Source: CAWEYO01 sp963813315 (lineage in GTDB: Bacteria; Pseudomonadota; Alphaproteobacteria; Rhizobiales; Rhizobiaceae). Taken from it: a stretch of 64,000 nt of DNA. A program made the translations under genes and the position numbers. The stretch covers positions 186,001 through 250,000 of the forward strand of contig CAWEYO010000013.1 of NCBI GenBank assembly GCA_963813315.1, written 5' to 3'. Below the pieces are notes generated by a model. That model had not been told where the DNA came from and made no database searches. It was given only the letters and a program-made list of their open reading frames with translations. Shown one piece after another: positions 1-7,923 of this stretch. The stretch's first letter is position 1. Every line of letters begins with the position of its first letter.

Positions 1-68
1 CTCTATCTCTTTGTTTGAGCATCGGATTTTCGTCAAAATCGGTTCCCGCATTCGGGTCCGATGCTCTA
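1..68. repeat. Family B palindromic repeat, cut by window edge
   Basis: Read on the minus strand it begins TAGAGCATCGGACCCGAA and continues through a dyad to a CTCAAACAAAGAGATAGAG-like segment, matching the complete copies at 30890-30994 and 60450-60556. Its first three bases are the merR stop codon. The outer end lies beyond position 1. Confidence 0.8.
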
Positions 69-608
69 TCGCACCTGATCGAGCAGCCGCTTGCATTCCA
101 GCAAGTCGAACAGCGCTTCCTGGAGCAGCGCGCGGTTATCGCGCGAGAGCTTGCCGGAATCGGCCTGCACCGGCCCCTCGTCCTCCGCCTTGCCAAGCCC
201 GAAAAAGCGGCGGTTAGGTTTGGCTTTCGCCTCCCCGACAAGCATTTCGTCGTCGGCGCCACGGGGCTGTGCAGTCGTCGGCGGGGGAACCGCCTCGGCG
301 TGCTTGCGCTGCGTTATCGCCTGGATCGCCGATAAATCGCCACTGCCGATAGCGGCCAGGAAATGATTGCCGTTCTCGCGCAGCAATTTCTGCACGCCCT
401 TGATCGTATATCCCTGGTCGTACAGCATGTGTCGGATGCCCTTGATGAGTTCGACATCCTGCGGCCGGTAATAGCGCCGACCGCCCCCGCGCTTCATCGG
501 CTTGATCTGGTTGAAGCGCGTCTCCCAGAAACGCAGCACATGTTGAGGAAGATCAAGGTCTTCCGCGACCTCGCTAATGGTTCGGAATGCGTCGGGACTC
601 TTATCCAT
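66..608 (-). CDS. MerR family transcriptional regulator
   Basis: DNA-binding regulator of 180 residues. The N-terminal 75 residues form a MerR winged helix-turn-helix: ISEVAEDLDLPQHVLRFWE is the recognition region, followed by the wing (GGGRRYYRPQD) and the second helix pair. The C-terminal part is low-complexity and charged, with no recognisable ligand domain and no cysteine cluster for metal sensing. It is the last gene of the DUF177-plsX-fabH-ihfA-merR series; a small MerR gene after ihfA is common in rhizobia. Its target and effector are unknown. The TAG stop codon is the first three bases of a family B repeat that runs off the left edge of the window. Confidence 0.9.
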   Translation of the reverse strand: MDKSPDAFRTISEVAEDLDLPQHVLRFWETRFNQIKPMKRGGGRRYYRPQDVELIKGIRHMLYDQGYTIKGVQKLLRENGNHFLAAIGSGDLSAIQAITQRKHAEAVPPPTTAQPRGADDEMLVGEAKAKPNRRFFGLGKAEDEGPVQADSGKLSRDNRALLQEALFDLLECKRLLDQVR

Positions 609-648
609 TTCAGTTTCCCGCTAGAGCCGCGAATGCCCTGATGGAAAT

Positions 649-815
649 CAGAGCTGTCGCTCCATCTCCTTGTTTGAGCACCGGATTCTGCCCGAAACTG
701 CCCCTTTCGGGTCCGATTCCCTAACTTGACCCGAGTTGTTCGGTATTTCAATGGTTTGCGTGCCGATATTCAAGCCCGGCGCCAATCACCGATACTCAAA
801 CAAAGAGATGCACCG
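649..815. repeat. Degenerate family B repeat pieces upstream of merR
   Basis: The spacer between ihfA and merR holds a worn family B copy (about 649-722: CTCCATCTCCTTGTTTGAGC, then TTTCGGGTCCGATTCCCTAA) and a second short piece at 797-815 (CTCAAACAAAGAGATGC). No gene is seen in this 247-base spacer; any merR promoter would have to lie here. Confidence 0.6.
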
Positions 816-855
816 ATAACACCGATTCCGTCGGTGCGTCTGCCGCTCCAAGAGA

Positions 856-1194
856 CTATTTGGCAGCCCGGTTCCTGCTCGATTGGTGGGCCCGAAGAAT
901 GCGACTCTTCAGCACGTTGGACGCCTTGAAGGTCATCACCTTTCGCGGCAGGATGGGTACTTCCTCGCCGGTCTTGGGGTTGCGGCCGACGCGCTCGTTC
1001 TTGCCGCGCACGTGAAACGTGGCGAAGGACGACAGCTTTACTGTCTCACCGCGCACGATCGCTTCGCAGATTTCGTCAAGAACGGTTTCCACCAGCTCGG
1101 CGGATTCGGTACGGGACAGGCCAACCTTGCGGTAGACCGCTTCGGCCAGATCGGCACGCGTAAGCGTTTTTCCCCCATGCGACGGTCCAGCCAT
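856..1194 (-). CDS. ihfA: Integration host factor subunit alpha
   Basis: HU/IHF-family DNA-bending protein, 112 residues, typical IhfA length. It heterodimerises with IHF-beta to bend DNA at promoters and recombination sites. Visible: N-terminal helices (TLTRADLAEAVYRKVGLSR), the beta-arm region with RVGRNPKTGEEVPI, and the C-terminal FKASNVLKSRI helix. The start is the ATG at 1194; the open frame extends upstream to 1254 but that part has no family similarity. It lies downstream of fabH on the same strand, separated by a family C repeat, in the plsX-fabH-ihfA-merR order conserved in alphaproteobacteria. Confidence 0.95.
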   Translation of the reverse strand: MAGPSHGGKTLTRADLAEAVYRKVGLSRTESAELVETVLDEICEAIVRGETVKLSSFATFHVRGKNERVGRNPKTGEEVPILPRKVMTFKASNVLKSRILRAHQSSRNRAAK

Positions 1195-1267
1195 CCTTAA
1201 AAATACAATCGAAACAAGTGGAACGACGTTAGGAAATTGGCTCGCACAGGTCAAGGACCGTCCCGCC

Positions 1268-1375
1268 TAAAGCGCATTGCTTCGAAACGGATTCATGCGA
1301 TGCGCTTTAGGCTATTGTTATCTGTGCATGTCGTTATCCCAAAACCGCTGCGCACTTTTGGGCGACATGCATTAC
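1268..1375. repeat. Family C two-hairpin repeat between fabH and ihfA
   Basis: Two dyads in tandem. The first pairs GCCTAAAGCGCAT with ATGCGCTTTAGGC around TTCGAAACGG. The second has GCATGTCG and CCCAAAA arms closing on TTTTGGGCGACATGC. Near-identical units lie at 19541-19649 (reversed), 60552-60711 and 62423-62528. Confidence 0.85.
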
Positions 1376-1392
1376 ATCGGCGGAATCGTACC

Positions 1393-2364
1393 TTACCAGC
1401 GAACGAGCACGGCTCCCCAGGTGAAACCTCCGCCCATCGCCTCCAGGAGCACGAGGTCGCCCTTCTTGATACGGCCGTCCTTCACTGCGACAGCGAGCGC
1501 CAGCGGGACGGAGGCAGCCGAGGTATTGCCATGCCGGTCGACCGTAATCACGACCTTTTCCTCGGCAATTCCGAGTTTCCTTGCGGATGCATCGATGATT
1601 CGTTTGTTTGCCTGGTGCGGCACGAACCAGTCGAGATCCGCGGCGGTGATGCCGGCTTGCGAGAAGGTCGCCTCGATCACGTCGGTTATCATGCCGACAG
1701 CATGTTTGAAGACCTCCCGGCCTTCCATTCGCAGATGCCCGACCGTGCCGGTCGTCGATGGGCCGCCGTCGACATAGAGCTTGTCCTTGTGAGCGCCGTC
1801 CGAACGCAGGCTGGCGGCCAGCACGCCGTGATCGGCGATGGTTCCCCTTCCCTCCTCCGCCTCCAGGATCAGCGCGCCGGCACCGTCACCAAACAGGACG
1901 CAGGTAGAGCGGTCTGTCCAGTCGAGAATGCGCGAAAAGGTTTCGGAGCCGACCACCAGAACCCTCTTCGCCCGACCGCCGCGAATATAAAGGTCAGCCG
2001 TCGTTACCGCATAGACGAAGCCGCTGCACACCGCCTGGAGATCGAAGGCAAAGCCGTGGCGCATGCCCAGGCGCCGCTGGATGTCCACCGCAGTGGCGGG
2101 AAAGGTGTTGTTCGGGGTCGAGGTGGCGAGCACGATAAGATCAAGGTCGTCCGGTGTAAGACCGGCATTGGCAAGAGCTTCGCGCGCCGCCGCTTCACCG
2201 AGCGAAGCCGTCGTCTCGTCATCGGCGGCAATATGCCGTTCGCGAATCCCGGTGCGTTGCGCGATCCATTCGTCCGAAGTTTCGACCACCCCCTCGAAAT
2301 CGGTGTTCTTCATGATGCGAAGCGGCAGCGCCGAGCCAATGCCGCGCACGACGGATCTGATCAT
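1393..2364 (-). CDS. fabH: 3-oxoacyl-[ACP] synthase III
   Basis: Beta-ketoacyl-ACP synthase III (KAS III), 323 residues, full length. It condenses acetyl-CoA with malonyl-ACP to start type II fatty acid synthesis in the cytoplasm. The Cys-His-Asn triad is visible: Cys in LQAVCSGFVYAV, His in VPHQANKRIID and Asn in GNTSAASVPLAL. The ATG at 2364 overlaps the plsX TAA by one base (TAATG), so the two are probably translationally coupled; plsX supplies acyl-phosphate for phospholipid synthesis, so the pair ties fatty acid initiation to membrane lipid formation. Confidence 0.97.
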   Translation of the reverse strand: MIRSVVRGIGSALPLRIMKNTDFEGVVETSDEWIAQRTGIRERHIAADDETTASLGEAAAREALANAGLTPDDLDLIVLATSTPNNTFPATAVDIQRRLGMRHGFAFDLQAVCSGFVYAVTTADLYIRGGRAKRVLVVGSETFSRILDWTDRSTCVLFGDGAGALILEAEEGRGTIADHGVLAASLRSDGAHKDKLYVDGGPSTTGTVGHLRMEGREVFKHAVGMITDVIEATFSQAGITAADLDWFVPHQANKRIIDASARKLGIAEEKVVITVDRHGNTSAASVPLALAVAVKDGRIKKGDLVLLEAMGGGFTWGAVLVRW

Positions 2365-3440
2365 TATCGGTCCTGTTCTTCGCCTTTGCCTGCCGTTGCC
2401 GACAGCCCGGCCTGCAGTCGCGGCAGGCGCGAATGAAACGTGTCGAGATCGCCCTTGATCCGGTCGATCAGGCGGTTTCGCACCATATCGTAGCCAAGCT
2501 CGATTGCAGCTGCGAAGCCTTCCTCGTCCGTACCGCCATGGCTCTTCACCACAATGCCGTTGAGGCCGAGGAAGACGCCGCCGTTGGCCTTGCGCACATC
2601 CATCTTCTCCCTGAGCCGATCGAAGGCGCTCCTGGCGAAAAAATAGCCGATCCGGGCCATCAGAGTGCGGCTCATCGCCGCCCGCAGGTACTCCGCGATC
2701 TGCTTTGCCGTGCCCTCGGCTGTCTTCAGCGCAATGTTCCCGGAAAACCCTTCCGTCACCACGACATCGACCGTACCCTTGCCGATGTCATCGCCTTCGA
2801 CGAACCCGTGATAGTCCATGGACTTCAGTTTGGCATCGCGCAGCAGCTGCCCTGCTTCCTTGACCTCTTCCTGCCCTTTTATCTCCTCAACACCGACATT
2901 GAGCAGGCCGACGGTCGGGCGATCGACCACAAGCAGCGCCCGCGCCATGGCCGCGCCGAGAATCGCGAAGTCGATCAGTTGGTGCGCGTCGGCGCCGATG
3001 GTCGCCCCGACATCAAGCACGATACTCTCGCCGCGAACGGTCGGCCAGAGCGCGGCGATGGCAGGCCGGTCAATATTCGCCATGGTGCGCAGGCAGAACT
3101 TCGACATGGCCATCAGCGCACCGGTGTTGCCGGCCGAAATGCAAACATCGGCATGGCCGTTCTTGACGGCTTCCACCGCCTTCCACATCGACGATTTCCA
3201 ACGGCCGTGGCGAAGTGCCTGGCTGGGTTTGTCATCCATCCGCACCGCGACCTCGCAATGGATGAATTCGCTGACGCCCGAAAGCATCGGCAGTTTGTCC
3301 AGGATCGGCTTCACGGCATCGTCGCGGCCGAAGATCAGGAACCTTACGTCAGGGCGGCGCTCGATAACCTTCGCGAGGGCCGGCACGATCACAGCTGGTC
3401 CATGATCACCGCCCATGGCGTCAATGGAAATACGTATCAC
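2364..3440 (-). CDS. plsX: Phosphate acyltransferase PlsX
   Basis: Converts acyl-ACP and inorganic phosphate to acyl-phosphate, the donor for PlsY in phospholipid synthesis; peripheral membrane enzyme. 358 residues, usual length. The N-terminal ISIDAMGGDHGP signature is complete, followed by SAGNTGALMAMSKFCL and VTEGFSGNIALKTAEG. The start is a GTG at 3440 (GTG ATA CGT ATT TCC), giving MIRISIDAMGGD, the expected N-terminus. It sits 107 bases after the DUF177 gene and overlaps fabH by one base. Confidence 0.97.
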   Translation of the reverse strand: MIRISIDAMGGDHGPAVIVPALAKVIERRPDVRFLIFGRDDAVKPILDKLPMLSGVSEFIHCEVAVRMDDKPSQALRHGRWKSSMWKAVEAVKNGHADVCISAGNTGALMAMSKFCLRTMANIDRPAIAALWPTVRGESIVLDVGATIGADAHQLIDFAILGAAMARALLVVDRPTVGLLNVGVEEIKGQEEVKEAGQLLRDAKLKSMDYHGFVEGDDIGKGTVDVVVTEGFSGNIALKTAEGTAKQIAEYLRAAMSRTLMARIGYFFARSAFDRLREKMDVRKANGGVFLGLNGIVVKSHGGTDEEGFAAAIELGYDMVRNRLIDRIKGDLDTFHSRLPRLQAGLSATAGKGEEQDR

Positions 3441-3547
3441 TCGGCAATCATCTCACAGAATCCCGGCAGCGCGGAGTTTCGAAGTTTGGCGAAAATAGCG
3501 GTTTTCAACCGCCGCACAACCGGCTTTCGGAAGAAGTACCCGGCTTT

Positions 3548-4102
3548 TCAGGATTTCTGCCTGAGCTGGGCAAGCTTTTCGCGCAAGGGGTTGTTGGTTT
3601 CGTCAGCTTGCGCCTCGTCATTGGCCACCTGCAGCGAAACTCCGGGCTTGCGTGGATAAGGATCGATCGCCAGCGCGAAGAACTCTTCCGCCAACGCCCC
3701 GACATCGACGGTGTCGCCCGAAAATGTCTCCGGGCTGTCGGGACCGTCGGCATCGAGCAGCATCTCGCCCCCGCCGTGGAAGCCCAACCGGCCAAGTTTC
3801 GAGCCCTCGGGCAGGAATACCGCCTGGACCTCCGCTGCGATTCTGTTGTCCAGCGGTTCGAGCGTGACGACGCACTCCTGAACGATATCGGCCTCGACAG
3901 TGCCGGTGACCTTGATTCCATGCCGTTTCCACGGCTCAACCAGTAGGTCCGCGCGATAACGCTCGACTGCAACGAGCCCATGGTCCTCAGCAAGCCTCGC
4001 GCGCTGTTTCGCATCCGCTTCTATCGAGACAGTCATCCCTTTCTGCGGGAGGCGGGCAACATTGGCCACAAAAGAGACCGGACTTTCAGCACCGTGTTTC
4101 AT
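3548..4102 (-). CDS. DUF177 (YceD-like) protein
   Basis: Conserved 184-residue DUF177/YceD family protein. In many bacteria this family is encoded next to rpmF or plsX; here it is directly upstream of plsX on the same strand, the usual alphaproteobacterial context. The segment VTGTVEADIVQECVVTLEPL matches the family core, where an acidic strand follows a conserved Cys. The family has been linked to 23S rRNA/ribosome assembly in other organisms and plants; that role is inferred here. No signal peptide or membrane segment. Confidence 0.88.
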   Translation of the reverse strand: MKHGAESPVSFVANVARLPQKGMTVSIEADAKQRARLAEDHGLVAVERYRADLLVEPWKRHGIKVTGTVEADIVQECVVTLEPLDNRIAAEVQAVFLPEGSKLGRLGFHGGGEMLLDADGPDSPETFSGDTVDVGALAEEFFALAIDPYPRKPGVSLQVANDEAQADETNNPLREKLAQLRQKS

Positions 4103-4135
4103 GTCTGTCTCCTTCCCACTGATTCGGCTGTGAGC

Positions 4136-4200
4136 ATACGATCCCGAAAATACTGAGCGGTTTTCGGAAAAGGTAATGCGAAAATCAAAGACTTAGAGCC
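4136..4200. repeat. Family B-like hairpin repeat
   Basis: ATACGATCCCGAAAAT, then CGGTTTTCGGAAAAGG and TAATGCGAAAATCAAAGACTTAGAG: a degenerate variant of the CCCGAAA/TTTCGGG hairpin repeat, in the 128-base spacer between the chaperone gene and DUF177. No gene seen. Confidence 0.55.
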
Positions 4201-4230
4201 GGCAATGATCTTGGAAGAAGCCATTGCTCT

Positions 4231-4773
4231 CTAAGCGCATGCTGGCTCGGGAAAGTAAATCCTTCCGGCGAGGAGCGCATCGACCGGTTGCGTGAAAAGC
4301 AGCGCGTTGGCGGCAATGACATATTCCGCGAGCGCATCCGCTTCAGGCCAGCTCGAACTGTCCGGCCTGATATTGCGTGCGAGCGCCGCCGCCAGCAGGG
4401 CACGTTTGTTTCGCTCCAGAGCGCCGGAATAGGCCGCGGCGCGGCCGTAGAACATGCGGGCGAGTTTCTTCATGCGTTTCGGCACACCGAGGTCGCCAAT
4501 CCCCAACTCGCGAAGCGAGTGCTCGACGTCGCTGAAGAATTCGTCGGTCAGAACCTGGGCGACATCGCGCGAAACGCCGCCTTCATTTTGCAGGCGATGA
4601 AGGAACAGGAACATGTGCACGCACAGCATCTCGAACCGCCCTAGAGGCGTGTCAGGCACGTTCCAGTCGGAATACAGCGCCGTTTGCCGCGCCGCGGCCA
4701 CGATTTCGCTGTACAGGGCGTCCGTTATCGTCCGATTCGCGTCACGCTGACGCTTAAACAGGCGTTTGAACAT
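4231..4773 (-). CDS. Ubiquinol-cytochrome c chaperone family protein
   Basis: 180-residue member of the ubiquinol-cytochrome c chaperone (Cbp3/UQCC1-like) family, thought to help assemble cytochrome b of the bc1 complex. The core reads ALYSDWNVPDTPLGRFEMLC and HMFLFLHRLQNEGG, followed by a helical region with EFFSDVEHSLRELGIGDL. The ATG at 4773 is preceded by AGGAG at proper spacing (CCGCAGGAGACCGCCTCTATG); the open frame extends further upstream but without similarity. It is divergent from the BamE-like lipoprotein gene, an arrangement common in rhizobia. Confidence 0.9.
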   Translation of the reverse strand: MFKRLFKRQRDANRTITDALYSEIVAAARQTALYSDWNVPDTPLGRFEMLCVHMFLFLHRLQNEGGVSRDVAQVLTDEFFSDVEHSLRELGIGDLGVPKRMKKLARMFYGRAAAYSGALERNKRALLAAALARNIRPDSSSWPEADALAEYVIAANALLFTQPVDALLAGRIYFPEPACA

Positions 4774-4881
4774 AGAGGCGGTCTCCTGCGGACCGTTTGG
4801 GGTTTTGGTGGCCTTGTTGCATCGGCGCGCAAGCTGGTTTACCGGTTTTCTCGCCCTGTGCAAGCCAGGGCCGGAACAGGA

Positions 4882-5415
4882 ATGATGGAGTTTCAGTTGG
4901 GCTCGCCGAATGTCAAGCCAGGGTCACGTTGCCGCCCTGCTATTACGCTTTCACTGCTGGCCGCCGTTTCCGCCGTGGCCGCCTGCACTTCCAGCAAATC
5001 CCTGGGCCTCAACCCGACCGAGACACTCACCCAGGGTTATGTGATCGATCAACAGCAGATCGACCTCGTGCCGGTGGGATCGAGCCGCGAGCAGGTGATT
5101 CTTGCCCTTGGCAGCCCCTCCACCACGGCTACGTTCGACAACGAGGTTTTCTATTACATCTCACAAACCAGAAAGCGTCCGGTCGCGTTCCTCAACCCGC
5201 ATATCGTCGATCAGCGTGTCCTTGCCGTCTATTTCGGCGAGGACAGCCGTGTCACCAGCATTTCCAACTACGGCTTGAAGGACGGCAAGGTGTTCGATTT
5301 CATTTCGCGCACCACGCCGACGGCCGGCAAGGACCAGAACTTCATCGGCCAGATGATCGCAGGGGCAGGCAAGATGCCGGGCAGCCTGCCTGGTGCATCG
5401 CAGCCCCAGCAGTAG
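4882..5415 (+). CDS. bamE: Outer membrane assembly lipoprotein, BamE/OmlA family
   Basis: 177-residue lipoprotein with a type II signal peptide (SLLAAVSAVAAC, Cys about residue 35), so it is probably anchored to the outer membrane's inner face. The mature part has the SmpA/OmlA/BamE fold: GYVIDQQQIDLVPVGSSREQ (hairpin helix) then ALGSPSTTATF and a beta sheet with FYYISQTRKRPVAF. It is an accessory of the BAM complex that inserts beta-barrel proteins. Two adjacent ATGs (4882 and 4885) follow GGAACAGG. The C-terminal tail (MPGSLPGASQPQQ) is variable. It ends just before a strong hairpin terminator shared with hppA. Confidence 0.9.
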   Translation: MMEFQLGSPNVKPGSRCRPAITLSLLAAVSAVAACTSSKSLGLNPTETLTQGYVIDQQQIDLVPVGSSREQVILALGSPSTTATFDNEVFYYISQTRKRPVAFLNPHIVDQRVLAVYFGEDSRVTSISNYGLKDGKVFDFISRTTPTAGKDQNFIGQMIAGAGKMPGSLPGASQPQQ

Positions 5416-5428
5416 ACGGTCGGGAGTT

Positions 5429-5479
5429 CCGGCAAGAAAAAAACCCGCGGGATCGCTCCCGCGGGTTTTTTCTTGCCGG
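5429..5479. terminator. Bidirectional rho-independent terminator
   Basis: Near-perfect inverted repeat: CCGGCAAGAAAAAAACCCGC / GCGGGTTTTTTCTTGCCGG around GATCGCTC. The GC core (ACCCGCGGGA / TCCCGCGGGT) is followed by six T on the plus strand and seven on the minus strand, so it can end transcription of both converging genes, bamE (plus) and hppA (minus). Confidence 0.92.
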
Positions 5480-5493
5480 TACCCCCGCGATTG

Positions 5494-5546
5494 GAGAAAC
5501 CCGACCCGGGTTTCGCCAATTGCCATCGTTGCAGGAGTTGCAGCCG
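5494..5546. repeat. Internal fragment of the family D element
   Basis: GGGTTTCGCCAATTGCCATC followed by GTTGCAGGAGTTGCAG is the reverse complement of the central part of the family D elements at 14369-14522 and 22278-22424 (CTGCAACGATGGCGATTGGC and GAAACCC). The terminal arms are absent. Confidence 0.6.
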
Positions 5547-5574
5547 CTCGTATTGGAGCGGAACCGCCTCTCTT

Positions 5575-7716
5575 CTAGCCGTGCGCCAACACAGCCAGCA
5601 ACAGAAGCGCCACGATATTGGTGATCTTGATGGCGGGGTTGACGGCCGGACCGGCGGTATCCTTGTAGGGATCGCCCACCGTGTCGCCGGTGACCGAAGC
5701 CTTGTGAGCCTCGGAACCCTTCATGTGCTTGACACCATCCTTGTCCGTAAATCCATCTTCGAAGGATTTCTTGGCGTTGTCCCAGGCACCCCCTCCGGAG
5801 GTCATCGAGATGGCGACGAACAGCCCGTTCACGATGACACCGAGCAGCGAAGCGCCCAATGCGGCGAACGCCGAGGCCTTGGAGCCGGAGATCAGCAGGA
5901 CGCCGAAATAGACCACCAGCGGCGCCAGCACCGGCAACAGCGACGGGACGATCATTTCGCGGATCGCCGCCTTGGTCAGCAGGTCAACGGCGCGAGCATA
6001 GTCCGGCCGGTCCTTGCCCTGCATGATGCCGGGCTTTTCCTTGAACTGACGCCGCACTTCCTCGACGATCGAGCCCGCCGCGCGGCCGACCGCAGTCATG
6101 GCGATGCCCCCGAACAGGTAAGGAATGAGGCCGCCGAAGATCAGGCCGGCGACGACATAGGGGTTCGACAGGTCGAACGATACCGTGCCGAGATCCGCGA
6201 AATACGGAAAGTTCGCGCTGTTGGCGGCGAAATACTGGAGATCGTAGCTGTAGGCCGCGAACAGGACGAGCGCGCCAAGGCCGGCTGATCCGATTGCATA
6301 GCCCTTGGTGACTGCCTTGGTCGTGTTGCCCACGGCGTCCAGTGCGTCGGTGGACTGTCGCACTTCCTTGGGAAGGCCCGACATCTCAGCGATACCACCG
6401 GCATTGTCGGTGACCGGACCAAAGGCGTCGAGCGCCACGATCATGCCTGCCAGGCCGAGCATCGTGGTCACCGCGATTGCAGTGCCATAGAGGCCGGCGA
6501 GCTGATACGTCGCAATGATGCCGCCGACGATAACGAGCGCCGGGAGAGCGGTGGCTTCGAGCGAAACCGCCAAACCCTGGATCACGTTGGTGCCGTGACC
6601 GGTGACCGAAGCCTGGGCGATCGAATTGACCGGACGCTTGTTGGTGCCGGTGTAGTATTCGGTGATCACCACGATCAGACCGGTCACAATCAGGCCGACC
6701 AGACCACAGAAGAACAGGTTCGTTCCGTTTACGGCGACAGACCCGGCCGTGCCGATGTCGCCCCAGCCGATGGTCAGCGAGGTCGCACCGCCGAGCCCGA
6801 TGATCGACAAAAGACCGGTCACGATCAAGCCTTTGTAAAGCGCGCCCATGATCGAGCCGTTCGAGCCGAGCTTCACGAAGAACGTTCCAGCGATCGACGT
6901 TATGATGCAGGCGCCGCAGATCGCCAGCGGATAGAGCATGACACTGCCGAGCACATCCGTGCCGCCGAAGAAGATCGATCCGAGAACCATCGTTGCGACG
7001 ACGGTCACGGCGTAAGTCTCGAAGAGGTCGGCCGCCATGCCGGCGCAGTCGCCGACATTGTCGCCGACATTGTCTGCGATCGTCGCGGGGTTGCGCGGGT
7101 CGTCCTCCGGAATTCCGGCTTCGACCTTGCCGACGAGGTCGCCGCCGACATCCGCGCCCTTGGTGAAGATGCCGCCGCCGAGGCGGGCGAAAATGGAGAT
7201 CAGCGAAGCGCCGAAGCCGAGTGCCACAAGCGAGTCGATCACTTCCCTGTCAGCCAGTGCATGGCCCATCGGACCGATCAATATCCAGTAGTACACGGAC
7301 ACGCCGAGCAGCGCCAATCCGGCGACGAGCATGCCGGTGATGGCGCCGGACTTGAACGCGATGTCCAGGCCGGCCGCGAGGCTGTTGGAAGCCGCCTGCG
7401 CGGTGCGCACATTGGCGCGGACCGAGACATGCATTCCAATGAACCCGGCCGTCCCGGAAAGGACGGCGCCGATCAGGAAGCCGATCGCCGCGGTACCTGA
7501 AAGCAGCCACCACGCGAGCAGGAAGACGGCAACGCCGACGATGGCGATAGTGGTATACTGGCGAGCGAGATAGGCCTGCGCGCCCTCGCGGATGGCGCCT
7601 GCGATTTCCTGCATGCGCGCATTGCCCTGGTCGGCCGCGAGGACCGATTGTGTCGCCCAGATGGCGTAAAGGACAGAAAGCGCGCCGCAGGCGATGACGA
7701 CGTAAAGCATGGTCAT
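5575..7716 (-). CDS. hppA: K+-independent H+-translocating membrane pyrophosphatase
   Basis: Integral membrane pump coupling PPi hydrolysis to H+ export, 713 residues with about 16 membrane helices. The substrate site is intact (DVGGDLVGKVEAGIPEDDPR and NVGDNVGDCAGMAADLFE). The subtype residue is visible: GNTTKAVTKGYAIGSAGLG, with Lys near residue 467 where K+-dependent enzymes have Ala, so this should be the K+-independent class. The start is the ATG at 7716 (MTMLYVV); the open frame extends to 7896 but that part is hydrophilic and unlike the family. Single gene, converging on bamE at a terminator. Confidence 0.96.
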   Translation of the reverse strand: MTMLYVVIACGALSVLYAIWATQSVLAADQGNARMQEIAGAIREGAQAYLARQYTTIAIVGVAVFLLAWWLLSGTAAIGFLIGAVLSGTAGFIGMHVSVRANVRTAQAASNSLAAGLDIAFKSGAITGMLVAGLALLGVSVYYWILIGPMGHALADREVIDSLVALGFGASLISIFARLGGGIFTKGADVGGDLVGKVEAGIPEDDPRNPATIADNVGDNVGDCAGMAADLFETYAVTVVATMVLGSIFFGGTDVLGSVMLYPLAICGACIITSIAGTFFVKLGSNGSIMGALYKGLIVTGLLSIIGLGGATSLTIGWGDIGTAGSVAVNGTNLFFCGLVGLIVTGLIVVITEYYTGTNKRPVNSIAQASVTGHGTNVIQGLAVSLEATALPALVIVGGIIATYQLAGLYGTAIAVTTMLGLAGMIVALDAFGPVTDNAGGIAEMSGLPKEVRQSTDALDAVGNTTKAVTKGYAIGSAGLGALVLFAAYSYDLQYFAANSANFPYFADLGTVSFDLSNPYVVAGLIFGGLIPYLFGGIAMTAVGRAAGSIVEEVRRQFKEKPGIMQGKDRPDYARAVDLLTKAAIREMIVPSLLPVLAPLVVYFGVLLISGSKASAFAALGASLLGVIVNGLFVAISMTSGGGAWDNAKKSFEDGFTDKDGVKHMKGSEAHKASVTGDTVGDPYKDTAGPAVNPAIKITNIVALLLLAVLAHG

Positions 7717-7923
7717 TGCCGATTTTCCTTGGATTTGGTCCGCAAGATCCCCTCCCGGACCGTTGAGACGAAACCGGCCGCTGAAGTTCAGCGAGAATCC
7801 GGTCCTTCGCAGCGGTGTATGCGAAACGCACTTCGCATCGTCAAGGTTTTGTTGGGTTTCGCCCGGATTTCCCGGTTGCCGTTTGGAAACCGCCACGCCT
7901 ATCCAGCCATTTCGCCCCGGTCG

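Noticed and set aside
1237..3659. Long plus-strand frames (about 400 residues each) opposite fabH and plsX
   Set aside because: High G+C leaves antisense frames open; the minus-strand genes carry full catalytic motifs, and the plus-strand translations are Arg/His-rich without domains.
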